Below, piece after piece: positions 54,288-62,955 of a stretch of DNA of 64,000 bases. The position numbers and the translations under genes are program-made. Under the pieces are notes generated by a model that made no database searches, was not told where the DNA came from, and saw nothing but the letters and a program-made list of their open reading frames with translations. Origin of the DNA: Pseudomonas segetis (GTDB lineage: Bacteria > Pseudomonadota > Gammaproteobacteria > Pseudomonadales > Pseudomonadaceae). The DNA lies in assembly GCF_900188155.1 (NCBI RefSeq), contig NZ_FZOG01000002.1, positions 263,845-327,844 on the forward strand. The letters are read 5' to 3'. Within the stretch, counting starts at the first letter, position 1. Every line of letters begins with the position of its first letter.

Positions 54288-55502
54288 CTATTTCCCCTGC
54301 AATTGCTCCAGGGTTTGACGATACAACTCGGTCAACCTGAGCTGCTCTGACTTGTCCAATGTCTCGCTGCCCAGGCGCTGGGCGAAGACCTGCTCCGGAC
54401 TGAGTTCATCGAGGGTCTCCTTGGACTCGCTGAATAAACTGGCAGTGGTAGCGCCGCGTTCACGGCGGATGCGCAGCACCTCAACCGGCAAGCCCTCACA
54501 AAGCGTAGCGATCCGCGTTTGCAGGTCGCTCAGGTAGTCATCGGTGCTGACCTGGATCTCCAGCCAAACAGGGCGCTCGCTGGAGCCTTGCTTTGCCGCA
54601 TCGATAATGGCTGCTTGCAGCTCCTTGAGCGATCCTCGCAGCGACAACAATGGCTGTACGCGAGGCACCGCCAGCGCCGTGACCTGCTGTAGGCCGTTGC
54701 CATCAAGCTCGACCAGCAGAACTTCCTTTTGTTGCCGGGCTTCATCGAAGCTCAACGCAATTGGCGAGCCGCAATAGCGGATATGCTCAAGCCCGGCGAC
54801 TTTCTGCGGCCGGTGGATGTGCCCAAGGGCGATGTAGTCTGCCGCTGGAAACGCATTGGTTGGAAATGCCTCAAGCGCACCTACGTATATCTCACGCACC
54901 GACTCGCTGGCGCTGGCGCCGACCGTGGTCAAGTGACCCGTGGCAATAATGGGCACCTTGGCGCCCAGTTCTGCCTGCCTGGCCTGAGCCAAATCAAACA
55001 GCGCCTGGTAATGAGCGGCAATAGCCTGTTGCAGCGACAACTGCTTTTCAGCGGCACTTTGCCCTGCCTGGCTTTGCTGCACATCTCGCGGACGGATAAA
55101 CGGGATTCCACAAAGCAGCGCGCCTGGCGTGCCATCGCGCTGGTTCAGCACCAGCAGTTGATCGGCGATGTTTGTGCACACACCGGGAATGACCCTTGTA
55201 TCGAGCTGCTCGAGCAAGGTTTTGCTCTCACCCAGCATCGCCACTGAATCATGGTTACCGCCCAGCACCACCAACTGGCAGCGGGTGCTGCGCAACTCGA
55301 CGATAAAGCGGTTGTATTGCTCGCGGGCGTAACTCGGCGGCGCCCCGGTATCAAAGATGTCACCGGCGATAATCAGCGCATCGACCTGATGCTCCTGCAC
55401 TTGCTCTATCAACCAGGAGCAAAACTGCTGATGCTCAAACTGGCGGGTCTTGCCCATGAAGTGCTGGCCAAGGTGCCAGTCGGATGTGTGCAAAATACGC
55501 AT
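54288..55502 (-). CDS. sbcD: Exonuclease subunit SbcD (Mre11-like nuclease)
   Basis: Metallophosphoesterase subunit of the SbcCD nuclease, 404 residues. The five phosphoesterase motifs are visible in order: 'HTSDWHLGQHF' (residues 5-15), 'IIAGDIFDTGAPP' (near 44-56), 'VLGGNHDS' (near 79-86), 'IIATGHLT' (near 187-194) and 'YIALGHIHRPQ' (near 226-236). It begins two bases after the stop of the Lrp gene, so the two may be co-transcribed. Its partner sbcC is 1 kb downstream, after a ZIP gene. Confidence 0.97.
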   Translation of the reverse strand: MRILHTSDWHLGQHFMGKTRQFEHQQFCSWLIEQVQEHQVDALIIAGDIFDTGAPPSYAREQYNRFIVELRSTRCQLVVLGGNHDSVAMLGESKTLLEQLDTRVIPGVCTNIADQLLVLNQRDGTPGALLCGIPFIRPRDVQQSQAGQSAAEKQLSLQQAIAAHYQALFDLAQARQAELGAKVPIIATGHLTTVGASASESVREIYVGALEAFPTNAFPAADYIALGHIHRPQKVAGLEHIRYCGSPIALSFDEARQQKEVLLVELDGNGLQQVTALAVPRVQPLLSLRGSLKELQAAIIDAAKQGSSERPVWLEIQVSTDDYLSDLQTRIATLCEGLPVEVLRIRRERGATTASLFSESKETLDELSPEQVFAQRLGSETLDKSEQLRLTELYRQTLEQLQGK

Positions 55503-55504
55503 GC

Positions 55505-55945
55505 TCAGCTCATCACCCAGTCTTTGACTATTACGTGGGTTTTAACTTTTTGCATGCCTGGGTAGTTTTCGATTTCACCGCGTATTTCGCTGAATCGCTC
55601 CATGCTCGGTGCTTCGATATACACCAGCATGTCGGTTTCCCCGCTGATACCACTGCATCGGCGCACTTCACTGAAGACGCGCATGCGCTCAGCGTAGTTC
55701 ACGCAACGCCCGCCGCTGTAGAACAGCTCGAGATAGGCCTTGACCGCCACGGCGCTCGGTTCGGCCAAGCGTGCGTGATAGCCGAGGATAGTGCCGTTGT
55801 TTTCGAGTTGGCGGATACGTTCACTCACCGCTGAGCGCGAAAGGTTTATCTCCCGCGCTATCTGGCTGACGGATAAACGCGCATCTGCGCGCAACAGCGA
55901 AATGATCTGTTGATCAAATTTGTCCACTTCAAACATCCCAGGCAT
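55505..55945 (-). CDS. Lrp/AsnC-family transcriptional regulator
   Basis: Lrp/AsnC regulator of 146 residues. The N-terminal helix-turn-helix is 'DARLSVSQIAREINLSRSAVSERIRQLENNG' (near residues 21-51); the rest is the RAM amino-acid-binding domain with 'RCSGISGETDMLVYIEAPS' (near 95-113). The gene is divergent from yjeH, an amino-acid exporter, over 165 bases. Lrp-type factors very often control such adjacent exporters, so it probably does here. Two in-frame Met codons (55945 and 55936) are possible starts; neither has a good ribosome site. Confidence 0.93.
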   Translation of the reverse strand: MPGMFEVDKFDQQIISLLRADARLSVSQIAREINLSRSAVSERIRQLENNGTILGYHARLAEPSAVAVKAYLELFYSGGRCVNYAERMRVFSEVRRCSGISGETDMLVYIEAPSMERFSEIRGEIENYPGMQKVKTHVIVKDWVMS

Positions 55946-56110
55946 ACAGGTTGACGACTATTTCCGCCACTTTGACGGCAACTACCGCCATTTCGAGCGA
56001 AGCTTAACGCGGCCCGCCAATTTATTATTAAGGCGCCTCCAAGCGGCTCTAGACAGCACCTGTTAGCATGCCGCGCCAGCGCCCGATGATTCGCCACCAG
56101 AGCATAACGC

Positions 56111-57385
56111 ATGAGCCGCCTAAACCAAGAACTAAGCCTGCTACAAGGTATCGGATTACTCAGTACGTCACTGCTGGGAACGGGAATATTCATTATCCCT
56201 GCGCTGGCCGCGACCAGTGCCGGGCAGGCATCGCTTTGGGCATGGTTGATACTGATTGTGCTGGTTTTACCGGTGGCCTTTACCTTCGCCCAGCTCGGGC
56301 GTCACTTCCCCCATGCAGGCGGTGCGCCGCACTTGATTGGCCGGGCATTTGGTGCGCGCATGGAGCGCGTCAGTGCCTTGCTGTTCCTGGCGGTTTTACC
56401 CGTGGGCTTGCCGGCCGCACTGAATATTGCCAGCGGCTTCTGGCAAGCATTGTTCGACCTTGATAGCAGCCAGTTGTTGATGGTCCAGCTCGGCACGCTA
56501 GGCCTGATCCTGCTGCTCGGCCAACGCCCGGCAAAAGCCTCGGGCATGATCCAAAGCCTGATCGCCATGGCCATTATCCTGACCATTGGCTATATCTGGT
56601 GGGCCGGCGACTTGCCGCGCAGCAGCCAGCCGCTGCTGCCACAAAACAGCGACTGGAGCTTGATACCCGTCGCGCTTGGCGTGATGTTCTGGTGCTTTGT
56701 CGGCATCGAGGCCTTTACCCACATGGGGGAAGAATTCAAGAACCCGCAGCGCGACTTTCCAATCGCCCTGCTGCTTGGGGTCTTGCTGGCGGGGCTGATC
56801 TATTGGGCCTGCTCGGTCGCGGTGCTGAGCTTCGAGGTGTATGGCAACGTCAATACCGATGCCAGCTCACTGCCTCGCATGCTTGATCTACTGGCAGGTG
56901 ACAAGGCCCGCTGGATCAGCGCCATCATCGGTTACCTGGCCTGTTTCGCCTCGATGAATGTCTATATCCAGGGTTTTTCACGGCTGATCTGGAGCCTGGC
57001 TGACGAGCAAAAACTGCCGGCCGGTCTGGCCCAGCGCAATAGCCACGGCGTACCCAGTCGTGCCTTGCTCTTGGTGGTCCTGGTCTGCGCCATTTGCGCT
57101 ACGTTGGCATGGAGCCTGTCAATTTCGATAGACCAGCTTATCCGCTACGCCAACGGTAACTTTATCCTTATCTACCTGTTGAGCATGGCGGCAGGCTGGC
57201 TGTTGCTCAAGGGCATCTGGCGTTGGCTCGCAGGCTTCAGCGCAGTACTTTGCACAATAGTGCTGGCGTTTCTCGGCATCGATGCCGGCTACGCGGTCGG
57301 CTTGCTGGCCATGCTGCTGGTGATAGACAAACTAAACAGCTGGCGGCTTGGACTGGCTGCAAAAAAAGCCATGATTCACCCATGA
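56111..57385 (+). CDS. yjeH: Amino-acid exporter of the APC family (YjeH-like)
   Basis: APC-superfamily transporter of 424 residues with about 12 hydrophobic segments. 'GIGLLSTSLLGTGIFIIPALAA' (near residues 13-34) contains the G-x-G-I-F loop of the first helix, and 'GVMFWCFVGIEAFTHMGEEFKNPQRDFP' (near 190-217) the helix-6 break, both characteristic of APC transporters. E. coli YjeH exports methionine and branched-chain amino acids. An Lrp gene is divergent, supporting amino-acid-responsive control. The ribosome site is poor. Confidence 0.88.
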   Translation: MSRLNQELSLLQGIGLLSTSLLGTGIFIIPALAATSAGQASLWAWLILIVLVLPVAFTFAQLGRHFPHAGGAPHLIGRAFGARMERVSALLFLAVLPVGLPAALNIASGFWQALFDLDSSQLLMVQLGTLGLILLLGQRPAKASGMIQSLIAMAIILTIGYIWWAGDLPRSSQPLLPQNSDWSLIPVALGVMFWCFVGIEAFTHMGEEFKNPQRDFPIALLLGVLLAGLIYWACSVAVLSFEVYGNVNTDASSLPRMLDLLAGDKARWISAIIGYLACFASMNVYIQGFSRLIWSLADEQKLPAGLAQRNSHGVPSRALLLVVLVCAICATLAWSLSISIDQLIRYANGNFILIYLLSMAAGWLLLKGIWRWLAGFSAVLCTIVLAFLGIDAGYAVGLLAMLLVIDKLNSWRLGLAAKKAMIHP

Positions 57386-57403
57386 CAGAGGCTGGCTGAT
57401 CCA

Positions 57404-57430
57404 CCAAGGTCGCCACCATGACGGCCTTGG
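57404..57430. terminator. Hairpin between convergent yjeH and the ferritin-like gene
   Basis: CCAAGGTCG (57404-57412) pairs with CGGCCTTGG (57422-57430) with one G-U pair. It fills the 64-base gap between two convergent genes. There is no strong T-run, so it is a tentative terminator. Confidence 0.5.
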
Positions 57431-57449
57431 CGTGAAGACTCAGACGGGC

Positions 57450-57737
57450 TTATTTATGAGCGATGGTCTTAGTGGTGAACAGGTAATCCTTGAGCTCATC
57501 ATTGAGCACGGGGTCGCGGCGCCGGATCCATTCAAGCACCATGGCCGCATGCTCCTTTTCTTCGTCACGGTTATGAATCAGGATGGCCCTGAGTTCATCA
57601 TCCTTGCAGGCATCGACCCGCTGGTTGTACCAGTCAACCGCTTCAAGCTCCTCCATCAGTGAAGTAATCGCACGATGCATATCGCGGGTTTCATCGGACA
57701 GTTCGCCGATGGGCTCGTGATAACCTTCATTCGACAT
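57450..57737 (-). CDS. Encapsulated-ferritin (EncFtn)-like ferritin-family protein
   Basis: Two-helix ferritin-like protein of 95 residues. It closely resembles EncFtn proteins, which oxidise Fe2+ inside encapsulin shells. The ferroxidase residues are in place: 'SLMEELEAVDWYNQR' (Glu30, Trp36, Tyr37) and 'HNRDEEKEHAAM' (Glu60, His63), corresponding to those of the Rhodospirillum protein. The start at 57737 is chosen because GGAG stands six bases upstream; an ATG two codons earlier sits on the ribosome site. The C-terminus ends soon after the second helix with no encapsulin-targeting peptide, and no encapsulin gene is present in the window. It may work alone as an iron oxidase or storage ring. 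Confidence 0.85.
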   Translation of the reverse strand: MSNEGYHEPIGELSDETRDMHRAITSLMEELEAVDWYNQRVDACKDDELRAILIHNRDEEKEHAAMVLEWIRRRDPVLNDELKDYLFTTKTIAHK

Positions 57738-57976
57738 ATTCATCTCCAGATCAGGCACCGAATCCACGGTGTTCATAGGGCACGTTGTAGCTGTGCTTGC
57801 AATAAGCACAGCCACACGCGCTTTTACCTTATAGCAGTTTCCCGCCTTATGCTCGGCCTCAACCACCGCAACAGCCGTTATTCAGAACAGCGCATTTGCT
57901 AAATTCACCCACTCATATTTAGCCCTGAGCGCCGCTAGGCTCTATCCTGATAGAGGATCTTTTATAAGGACGCACC

Positions 57977-59320
57977 ATGCCCCGCTTTTTGAATGACCTG
58001 AAAATAATGATTTTGGCCAATTTCTGGGTGGTGCCGGTATTGGGGCTATTGGTCGGGGCGGTGTTTTACTTCGTGTCCCCACCGCCGCCGCTAAGCGCGA
58101 CCATGGCCACAGGCGCCGAAGGCGGGGCTTACCGGATATTTGCCGAGCGCCTCAAGGATGAGCTGGCAAAAGAAGGCTTTGAACTGAAGCTAATGCCCAG
58201 CAACGGCTCGCGGGATAATATCGAAAAGCTACTGGATGAAGACTCAGGCGTACAGATCGCGCTGGTGCAAAGTGGTCTGGAACGACAACTTGCGCCTGAA
58301 CAACGCGAGCAACTGCAAACGCTGGGCGCGGTTTATCACGAACCGCTTTGGTTGTTTTATCGCAGTGACATCAATCTTGATCGTATCGCAGACCTGCTAC
58401 CTCTGCGCCTGGCGCTTGGCAGCCAGGGCAGCGGTACGCAAGCGGCGACCGAGGCGATCCTTACAGCCAACGCCATCCGCCCTGAGCAGTATCCCCAGAC
58501 CTGGCAAAACATCAGTGGCAGCAAAGCCGCAGAAGCGCTGCTTGATGATGATCTGGATGCCGTCTTCTTGGTTGGCCCGGCAGAAAACGATAACGTGCAA
58601 AAGCTGGCGGCGGCCCCAGATATTGCCCTTGCCAACTTTCGCCGGGCTGATGCCTATGAAGCGCGCCTGCCCTTCTTCAACCGCCTGACCGTGGGCGAAG
58701 GCCTGCTCAACCTGGCCAATAACGCGCCATCACGCGAAGTGGTAACCCTGTCGCCAGTTGCGACATTGGTGGTCAATGATGACTTCAACCCAGGCTTGGT
58801 TGCCTTGTTTCTCGAGGCCAGCCGCGAAGTGATGAAAAGCGGGACCTTGCTGGATAAGGCCGGCCAATTCCCGAGCGCTGAGCCACAGACATTCAAACTT
58901 TCCAGCGATGCTGAACATTACTACAAAAACGGTTTGCCACTGCTGCAACGCTATTTACCCTTCCGCGTCGCCTCGCTGGCTGATCGCTATATTATCCTGC
59001 TGATTCCATTGCTGGTCGTGCTCTTTCCGTTGTTCAAGGCAGTGGGCCCGCTTTACCGCTGGCGAATCCGGGCACGGATCTACCGCTGGTACAAATACCT
59101 GCGTGAAATCGACCGACAGTTGGATAAAGGCAGTTTGCCTGAGCATTTGGACGCCGAAATCGAGCGCCTTGATCAACTGCAGGACGAGCTGGCCAGCGTT
59201 GATGTACCGCTGTCTTACTCCAACGAACTCTATGACCTGCACGTACATCTGCGCTATGTAATCGAGCGCCTGCAAACCCTGCAAAAGCGTCGCCAGCAGA
59301 GCGAGGAGTCAGCCGGTTAA
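57977..59320 (+). CDS. Membrane-anchored TAXI-family solute-binding protein
   Basis: Protein of 447 residues of the TAXI family (TRAP-associated extracytoplasmic immunogenic), usually a periplasmic binding protein. Residues 15-33 form an N-terminal anchor. The binding domain follows: 'MATGAEGGAYRIFAERLKDELAK' (near 43-65), 'IALVQSGL', 'LRLALGSQGSGTQAATEAIL' (near 143-162). Near residues 338-356 is a second helix ('YIILLIPLLVVLFPLF') and the last ~90 residues are basic and helical, presumably cytoplasmic ('RWRIRARIYRWYKYLREIDRQ'). No TRAP permease gene is adjacent, so this may be a sensor-like or orphan protein. AAGGACG precedes the start. Confidence 0.88.
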   Translation: MPRFLNDLKIMILANFWVVPVLGLLVGAVFYFVSPPPPLSATMATGAEGGAYRIFAERLKDELAKEGFELKLMPSNGSRDNIEKLLDEDSGVQIALVQSGLERQLAPEQREQLQTLGAVYHEPLWLFYRSDINLDRIADLLPLRLALGSQGSGTQAATEAILTANAIRPEQYPQTWQNISGSKAAEALLDDDLDAVFLVGPAENDNVQKLAAAPDIALANFRRADAYEARLPFFNRLTVGEGLLNLANNAPSREVVTLSPVATLVVNDDFNPGLVALFLEASREVMKSGTLLDKAGQFPSAEPQTFKLSSDAEHYYKNGLPLLQRYLPFRVASLADRYIILLIPLLVVLFPLFKAVGPLYRWRIRARIYRWYKYLREIDRQLDKGSLPEHLDAEIERLDQLQDELASVDVPLSYSNELYDLHVHLRYVIERLQTLQKRRQQSEESAG

Positions 59321-59404
59321 TCAGGTAAACTACCGTTCATTCGCGAGGGCTGCTGGCCAGGTCACAGCCCCGCTACCCCGTATTTGATTTTCAAGAGAAT
59401 ACTC

Positions 59405-60406
59405 ATGCCGATCCGCCATAGCATCGTCCACCTGATCGACAAAAAACCTGATGGCACGCCCGCCATTCTCCATGCCCGTGAAACCGAGCTGGGCGCCTCG
59501 CAAGCGATCGAGAATATGCTGGCCGATCTCAACGACAGCTATAACGCCAAGCAAGGCAAGGCCTGGGGTTTTTTCCACGAGGAGTCCGGAGCGTTTCCCT
59601 TCAGCGGTTGGCTCAAGGAATACCTGGACGACAGCCAGGACTTCACCGGCTTTACCCGCAAGGCGGTCGAGCACCTGCAAAAACTGATGGAAGAATCAAA
59701 CCTGTCAGTCGGTGGCCACGTATTGTTCGCCCATTACCAGCAAGGCATGACCGACTACCTGGCCATTGCCCTGCTCCACCACAGTGAAGGCGTTGCGGTA
59801 AATGACGAGCTGGATGTCACGCCAGCCAAGCACCTTGACCTTGGGCAACTGCATCTGGCCGCACGGATCAACATCTCCGAATGGCGCAACAACGCCAACT
59901 CCAAGCAATACATCTCGTTTATCAAAGGCAAGAATGGCAAGAAGGTTTCGGAGTACTTCCGTGACTTTATTGGCTGCCAGGAAGGGGTCGATTCACCCAG
60001 CGAAACGCGCACGCTGCTCAAGGCTTTCAGCGATTTCGTCGAAAGCGAGGATCTGCCAGAGGAGCAGGCGCGTTCAAAGACCGATACCCTGGTTGATTAT
60101 GCTACCAGCCAGGCCAAGATCGGCGAACCCATGACCCTTGAAGCGCTGTCCGGCCTGATCGATGAAGAGCGTCCCAAAGCCTTCTATGACCACATTCGCA
60201 ATAAGGACTACGGCCTGTCACCTGAAATTCCGGCAGACAAACGCACCCTCAGCCAATTCCGGCGTTTTACCGGCCGCGCTGAAGGCTTGTCGATCAGCTT
60301 CGAGGCGCACCTGCTGGGCTCGAAGGTTGAATATAACGAGGAGCAGGACACGCTGATTATCCGCAACCTGCCGACCCAGCTGACCGATCAGCTCAAGCGC
60401 CGGTAG
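59405..60406 (+). CDS. yejK: Nucleoid-associated protein YejK (NdpA)
   Basis: Nucleoid-associated protein of 333 residues. Family blocks are '[17 protein letters not shown]' at the N-terminus, '[38 protein letters not shown]' as the strongly conserved core (near residues 124-161, quoted in part here: '[18 protein letters not shown]'), and '[23 protein letters not shown]' (near 170-190). The ATG at 59405 is the usual start; an in-frame codon seven positions earlier is not needed. It binds DNA non-specifically; its regulatory role is not well defined. Confidence 0.96.
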   Translation: MPIRHSIVHLIDKKPDGTPAILHARETELGASQAIENMLADLNDSYNAKQGKAWGFFHEESGAFPFSGWLKEYLDDSQDFTGFTRKAVEHLQKLMEESNLSVGGHVLFAHYQQGMTDYLAIALLHHSEGVAVNDELDVTPAKHLDLGQLHLAARINISEWRNNANSKQYISFIKGKNGKKVSEYFRDFIGCQEGVDSPSETRTLLKAFSDFVESEDLPEEQARSKTDTLVDYATSQAKIGEPMTLEALSGLIDEERPKAFYDHIRNKDYGLSPEIPADKRTLSQFRRFTGRAEGLSISFEAHLLGSKVEYNEEQDTLIIRNLPTQLTDQLKRR

Positions 60407-60417
60407 GGTTCGAAAAT

Positions 60418-60442
60418 GGCGGACAGAAAAGCGTTGTCCGCC
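60418..60442. terminator. Terminator between convergent yejK and GST gene
   Basis: GGCGGACA (60418-60425) pairs perfectly with TGTCCGCC (60435-60442). On the minus strand the stem is followed by ATTTTCG, so it can end the GST transcript; yejK ends 12 bases before it on the other strand. Confidence 0.75.
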
Positions 60443-60472
60443 CTACCTCCAAGTACGCCAAGCTTGTCCTGG

Positions 60473-61408
60473 TTATGCAGCGTTGATCTTGAACCCCAGG
60501 CGCGGAAAGTGAACGTGAACAGTGCCCGCACGCGGGTCTTCGCGGCGCAGGATCAGTTCTTCACGGCCACAGAACAGCAGTTCACCTTCGACAGGATCAA
60601 CCCCGTAGTCAACGGCGCTGATGCTAACCTGCTGGCCCGGCTTGAAGCCGTTTGGATCAACAAAGTCTTCATCCGGCAGCGCAGCTGGGGTCGCATCGCG
60701 AGCGACGCTAATCGCATCTTCGCTCTTCATTTCGCTCAACGAGCCATGGCCCATGCCAAGTACACGGCCCAGCCATGCGGCGACGTCCGGGTAATCATCC
60801 ACCAGGGGCGAGGTCACGGGCGTGCCACGCAAGAACCACAGAGGATGCGCCATCGAGAAGTCTGCGATACAGGCTTCGCCGAACAGGAAATCCCCCTCGC
60901 TACTCGCCAACTGCTGCTGCAAACGCTGCATCAGTGCAGGCCACTGGTGAGCGGCCTGCTGGGCTGGCAAGCGCGTAGCCAGGCCACCATCAAACAGGGT
61001 CGAGCGGTCGGCCACAAATGCCTTGAGAAATTCGGGTGGCAGCTTGCCGAAACGCGCGGCAATCGACTCGGGCTGGAACACCAGGCTCACGGCATGCAGG
61101 AACACCACGGAGTCAGCCCACTGGGCAAAACTGCTGGCAGTGAATTCTGCCCCTTGCGGGAATAACGCAGGCGTGGCCTTTTCAGCCTCGAGACGACGCG
61201 CGATAAGCGCCGTGTCGCAATAAATATCAGCACCAACCTGTAGCACCGGCGTCTTGCGATAACCGCCAGTCAGCGCGGTCAAATCAGGTTTCGGCATAAT
61301 CGGAGGTATCATCACCGAACGCCAGGAGAGCTGCTTGAAGCCCAGCATCAAGCGCGCTTTTTCGGCGAATGGCGATGTAGGGTAGTGGTGCAGGATCAAC
61401 TCGTGCAT
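60473..61408 (-). CDS. Glutathione S-transferase family protein
   Basis: Predicted GST of 311 residues, longer than the usual 200-230. Residues 1-80 are the thioredoxin-like domain ('LILHHYPTSPFAEKARLMLG' with a Ser/Pro active-site region, and 'YRKTPVLQVGADIYCDTALIARRLE'). A helical C-terminal domain follows ('FLFGEACIADFSMAHPLWFLRG', near residues 174-195), then an extra ~80-residue C-terminal domain ('GFKPGQQVSISAVDYGVDP') that looks beta-rich. GGAGACC precedes the start, and the MITE-like copy C begins 15 bases upstream of the ATG, so the promoter lies in or beyond that element. Confidence 0.9.
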   Translation of the reverse strand: MHELILHHYPTSPFAEKARLMLGFKQLSWRSVMIPPIMPKPDLTALTGGYRKTPVLQVGADIYCDTALIARRLEAEKATPALFPQGAEFTASSFAQWADSVVFLHAVSLVFQPESIAARFGKLPPEFLKAFVADRSTLFDGGLATRLPAQQAAHQWPALMQRLQQQLASSEGDFLFGEACIADFSMAHPLWFLRGTPVTSPLVDDYPDVAAWLGRVLGMGHGSLSEMKSEDAISVARDATPAALPDEDFVDPNGFKPGQQVSISAVDYGVDPVEGELLFCGREELILRREDPRAGTVHVHFPRLGFKINAA

Positions 61409-61422
61409 GGTGGTCTCCGCTG

Positions 61423-61719
61423 AGGAATTTCTGAAAAACGACTGCGTTCGATACTACTGGGACAGCCCATGCCGCGTTAAAAAATGGCTCACAGCCTTTA
61501 GGCTGAACGCATTTTAGTGGAAGTCCTTGCTGCGACTCCAAATGGGCGAGCAAGGCGAAACAAATACTCATTTAGACCACTAGAGCCGAGCGCGAACTCG
61601 GTCGCTTTTTCGCATTTTTTACTCGCTGGCGCTCGCCCATCGGGCCGCCTTAGGCTGCTACTCCCGTTGGCCGTTGCGCATGCCCCGATCATCGCTCGCG
61701 ATCTTTTCAGAAGATTCCT
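61423..61719. mobile_element. MITE-like element, copy C (297 bp), abutting the GST gene
   Basis: Begins AGGAATTTCTGAAAAACGAC at 61423 and ends with the reverse complement of AGGAATCTTCTGAAAAGAT at 61719, so both termini are well preserved. In opposite orientation to copy A, it shares GTCGCTTTTTCGCA, ACTCGCTGGC, GGCTGCTACTCCCGTTG. It is about 110 bases longer than copy A because of extra sequence in the middle (about 61470-61580). It lies between the GST start (61408) and a GIY-YIG gene (61787). No open frame. Confidence 0.7.
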
Positions 61720-61786
61720 GATTATTGGTAGACCACTAGCTTACGCGCCGAACGCCCAGGCGCCTAATACCCAGGCCACAACTCGC

Positions 61787-62089
61787 TTAAGTTGATAGCA
61801 CAGCATCAGCCAAGGCGATAACGGCCTGATGGCCTTTGACCAGGCTTTCCTTGGCCGCCTTGTTGAGTTTTTTTATCGCCCGTTCGCGGCGCAAAGCCTC
61901 GCCCTTGTCGGCGCAAGCCTCGGTATAGACCAATGCTTGAGCCGGGCTGGAAAAGAAAAAGCGCGCGCCTTTGCCACTTTGGTGTTTGGCAAAACGTCGC
62001 TGGGGGTCATCACTGATACCACAATACAGGGCGCCGTTCTGCGCCCTGACCAGATACACCGACCAGGTTTTATCAGGCACTGCGGTCAT
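61787..62089 (-). CDS. GIY-YIG nuclease family protein
   Basis: Small single-domain GIY-YIG protein of 100 residues. '[18 protein letters not shown]' (near residues 9-26) supplies the Y-x-Y/L and G-I-S form of the signature; '[17 protein letters not shown]' and '[18 protein letters not shown]' carry the conserved Arg and later Lys-rich helix. These UPF0213-type proteins are abundant and of unknown role; the name nuclease reflects the fold. It begins three bases after the pcs stop, so the two may be co-transcribed. Confidence 0.88.
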   Translation of the reverse strand: MTAVPDKTWSVYLVRAQNGALYCGISDDPQRRFAKHQSGKGARFFFSSPAQALVYTEACADKGEALRRERAIKKLNKAAKESLVKGHQAVIALADAVLST

Positions 62090-62092
62090 CTG

Positions 62093-62836
62093 TCAGCGCA
62101 ACCACTCACGTAAGGTGCGCCAAACGCAAACCGCCACGAAATACACCGAAGACACTGCCCATAACGCCATCAACCAGGCCGGCGCCTGTGGATACTGCAG
62201 TATCAGCAGCAAGCAACAGAGCATCCAGATCAGGGTCATGGTGATATTGACTGGCATGAACTCCTTGACCCGGAACGGGTGCAGGAACTTCATGGTGCTC
62301 AGGGTCAGTGCCGAAAGCACAAGGATGCAGGCTACGCTCATCCAAGGCGTGACATCGAGTAGATACAAATACACGATAACCACGTTCCACGCCGCCGGGA
62401 AGCCAACAAAGTAATTGTCCTGGCTCTTCATGTTGACGTTGCAGAAACAGAATAATGACGACAGCAGGATCAAGCCGACAGCCAGCAGCGGGGTGTACTC
62501 AGGCAAGGGGACGAAGCGATAGATGAAAATCGCCGGGATAAACACATAGGTCAGGTAATCGACGACCAGGTCGAGAGTCGTGCCATCAAACTGCGGCAGC
62601 ACGGTTTTAACGTCGTACTTGCGCGCCAAAGTGCCGTCGAGGCCATCAACCAGCAGCGCCAGCCCAAGCCAGAGCAACGAGGCCCGGGGATTACCATCAA
62701 GCACAGCGAGCAGGGCTAACAGTGCCAGGATCACACCGCTGGCGGTCATTGCATGAACACCCCAAGCCTTGGCCTGAGCCAGTCGCAACAGCAATCCTTG
62801 CATGGTCGGTTCTCTCAGTGGCGCGGTTTTATTCAT
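62093..62836 (-). CDS. pcs: Phosphatidylcholine synthase
   Basis: Membrane enzyme that joins choline to CDP-diacylglycerol to make phosphatidylcholine, 247 residues with about eight hydrophobic segments. The CDP-alcohol phosphotransferase motif is visible as D-G-L-D-G-T-L-A-R ... G-T-T-L-D-L-V-V-D (near residues 64-93), and the order of helices matches bacterial Pcs. Two Met codons (62836 and 62803) could start it; the first has only a weak GAG upstream. It needs exogenous choline. Membrane phosphatidylcholine is typical of some Pseudomonas species. Confidence 0.92.
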   Translation of the reverse strand: MNKTAPLREPTMQGLLLRLAQAKAWGVHAMTASGVILALLALLAVLDGNPRASLLWLGLALLVDGLDGTLARKYDVKTVLPQFDGTTLDLVVDYLTYVFIPAIFIYRFVPLPEYTPLLAVGLILLSSLFCFCNVNMKSQDNYFVGFPAAWNVVIVYLYLLDVTPWMSVACILVLSALTLSTMKFLHPFRVKEFMPVNITMTLIWMLCCLLLILQYPQAPAWLMALWAVSSVYFVAVCVWRTLREWLR

Positions 62837-62955
62837 GGCAGTAAGTTTCTCACAGCGTGGTGGCCTGTCAGTTCAGGCCAATGCATATCAGACCGAAAAC
62901 CTGTCCATTATGTTCCACTTTATCCCCTGGCCGCATAAAACTTCAGGTTGCGCCG

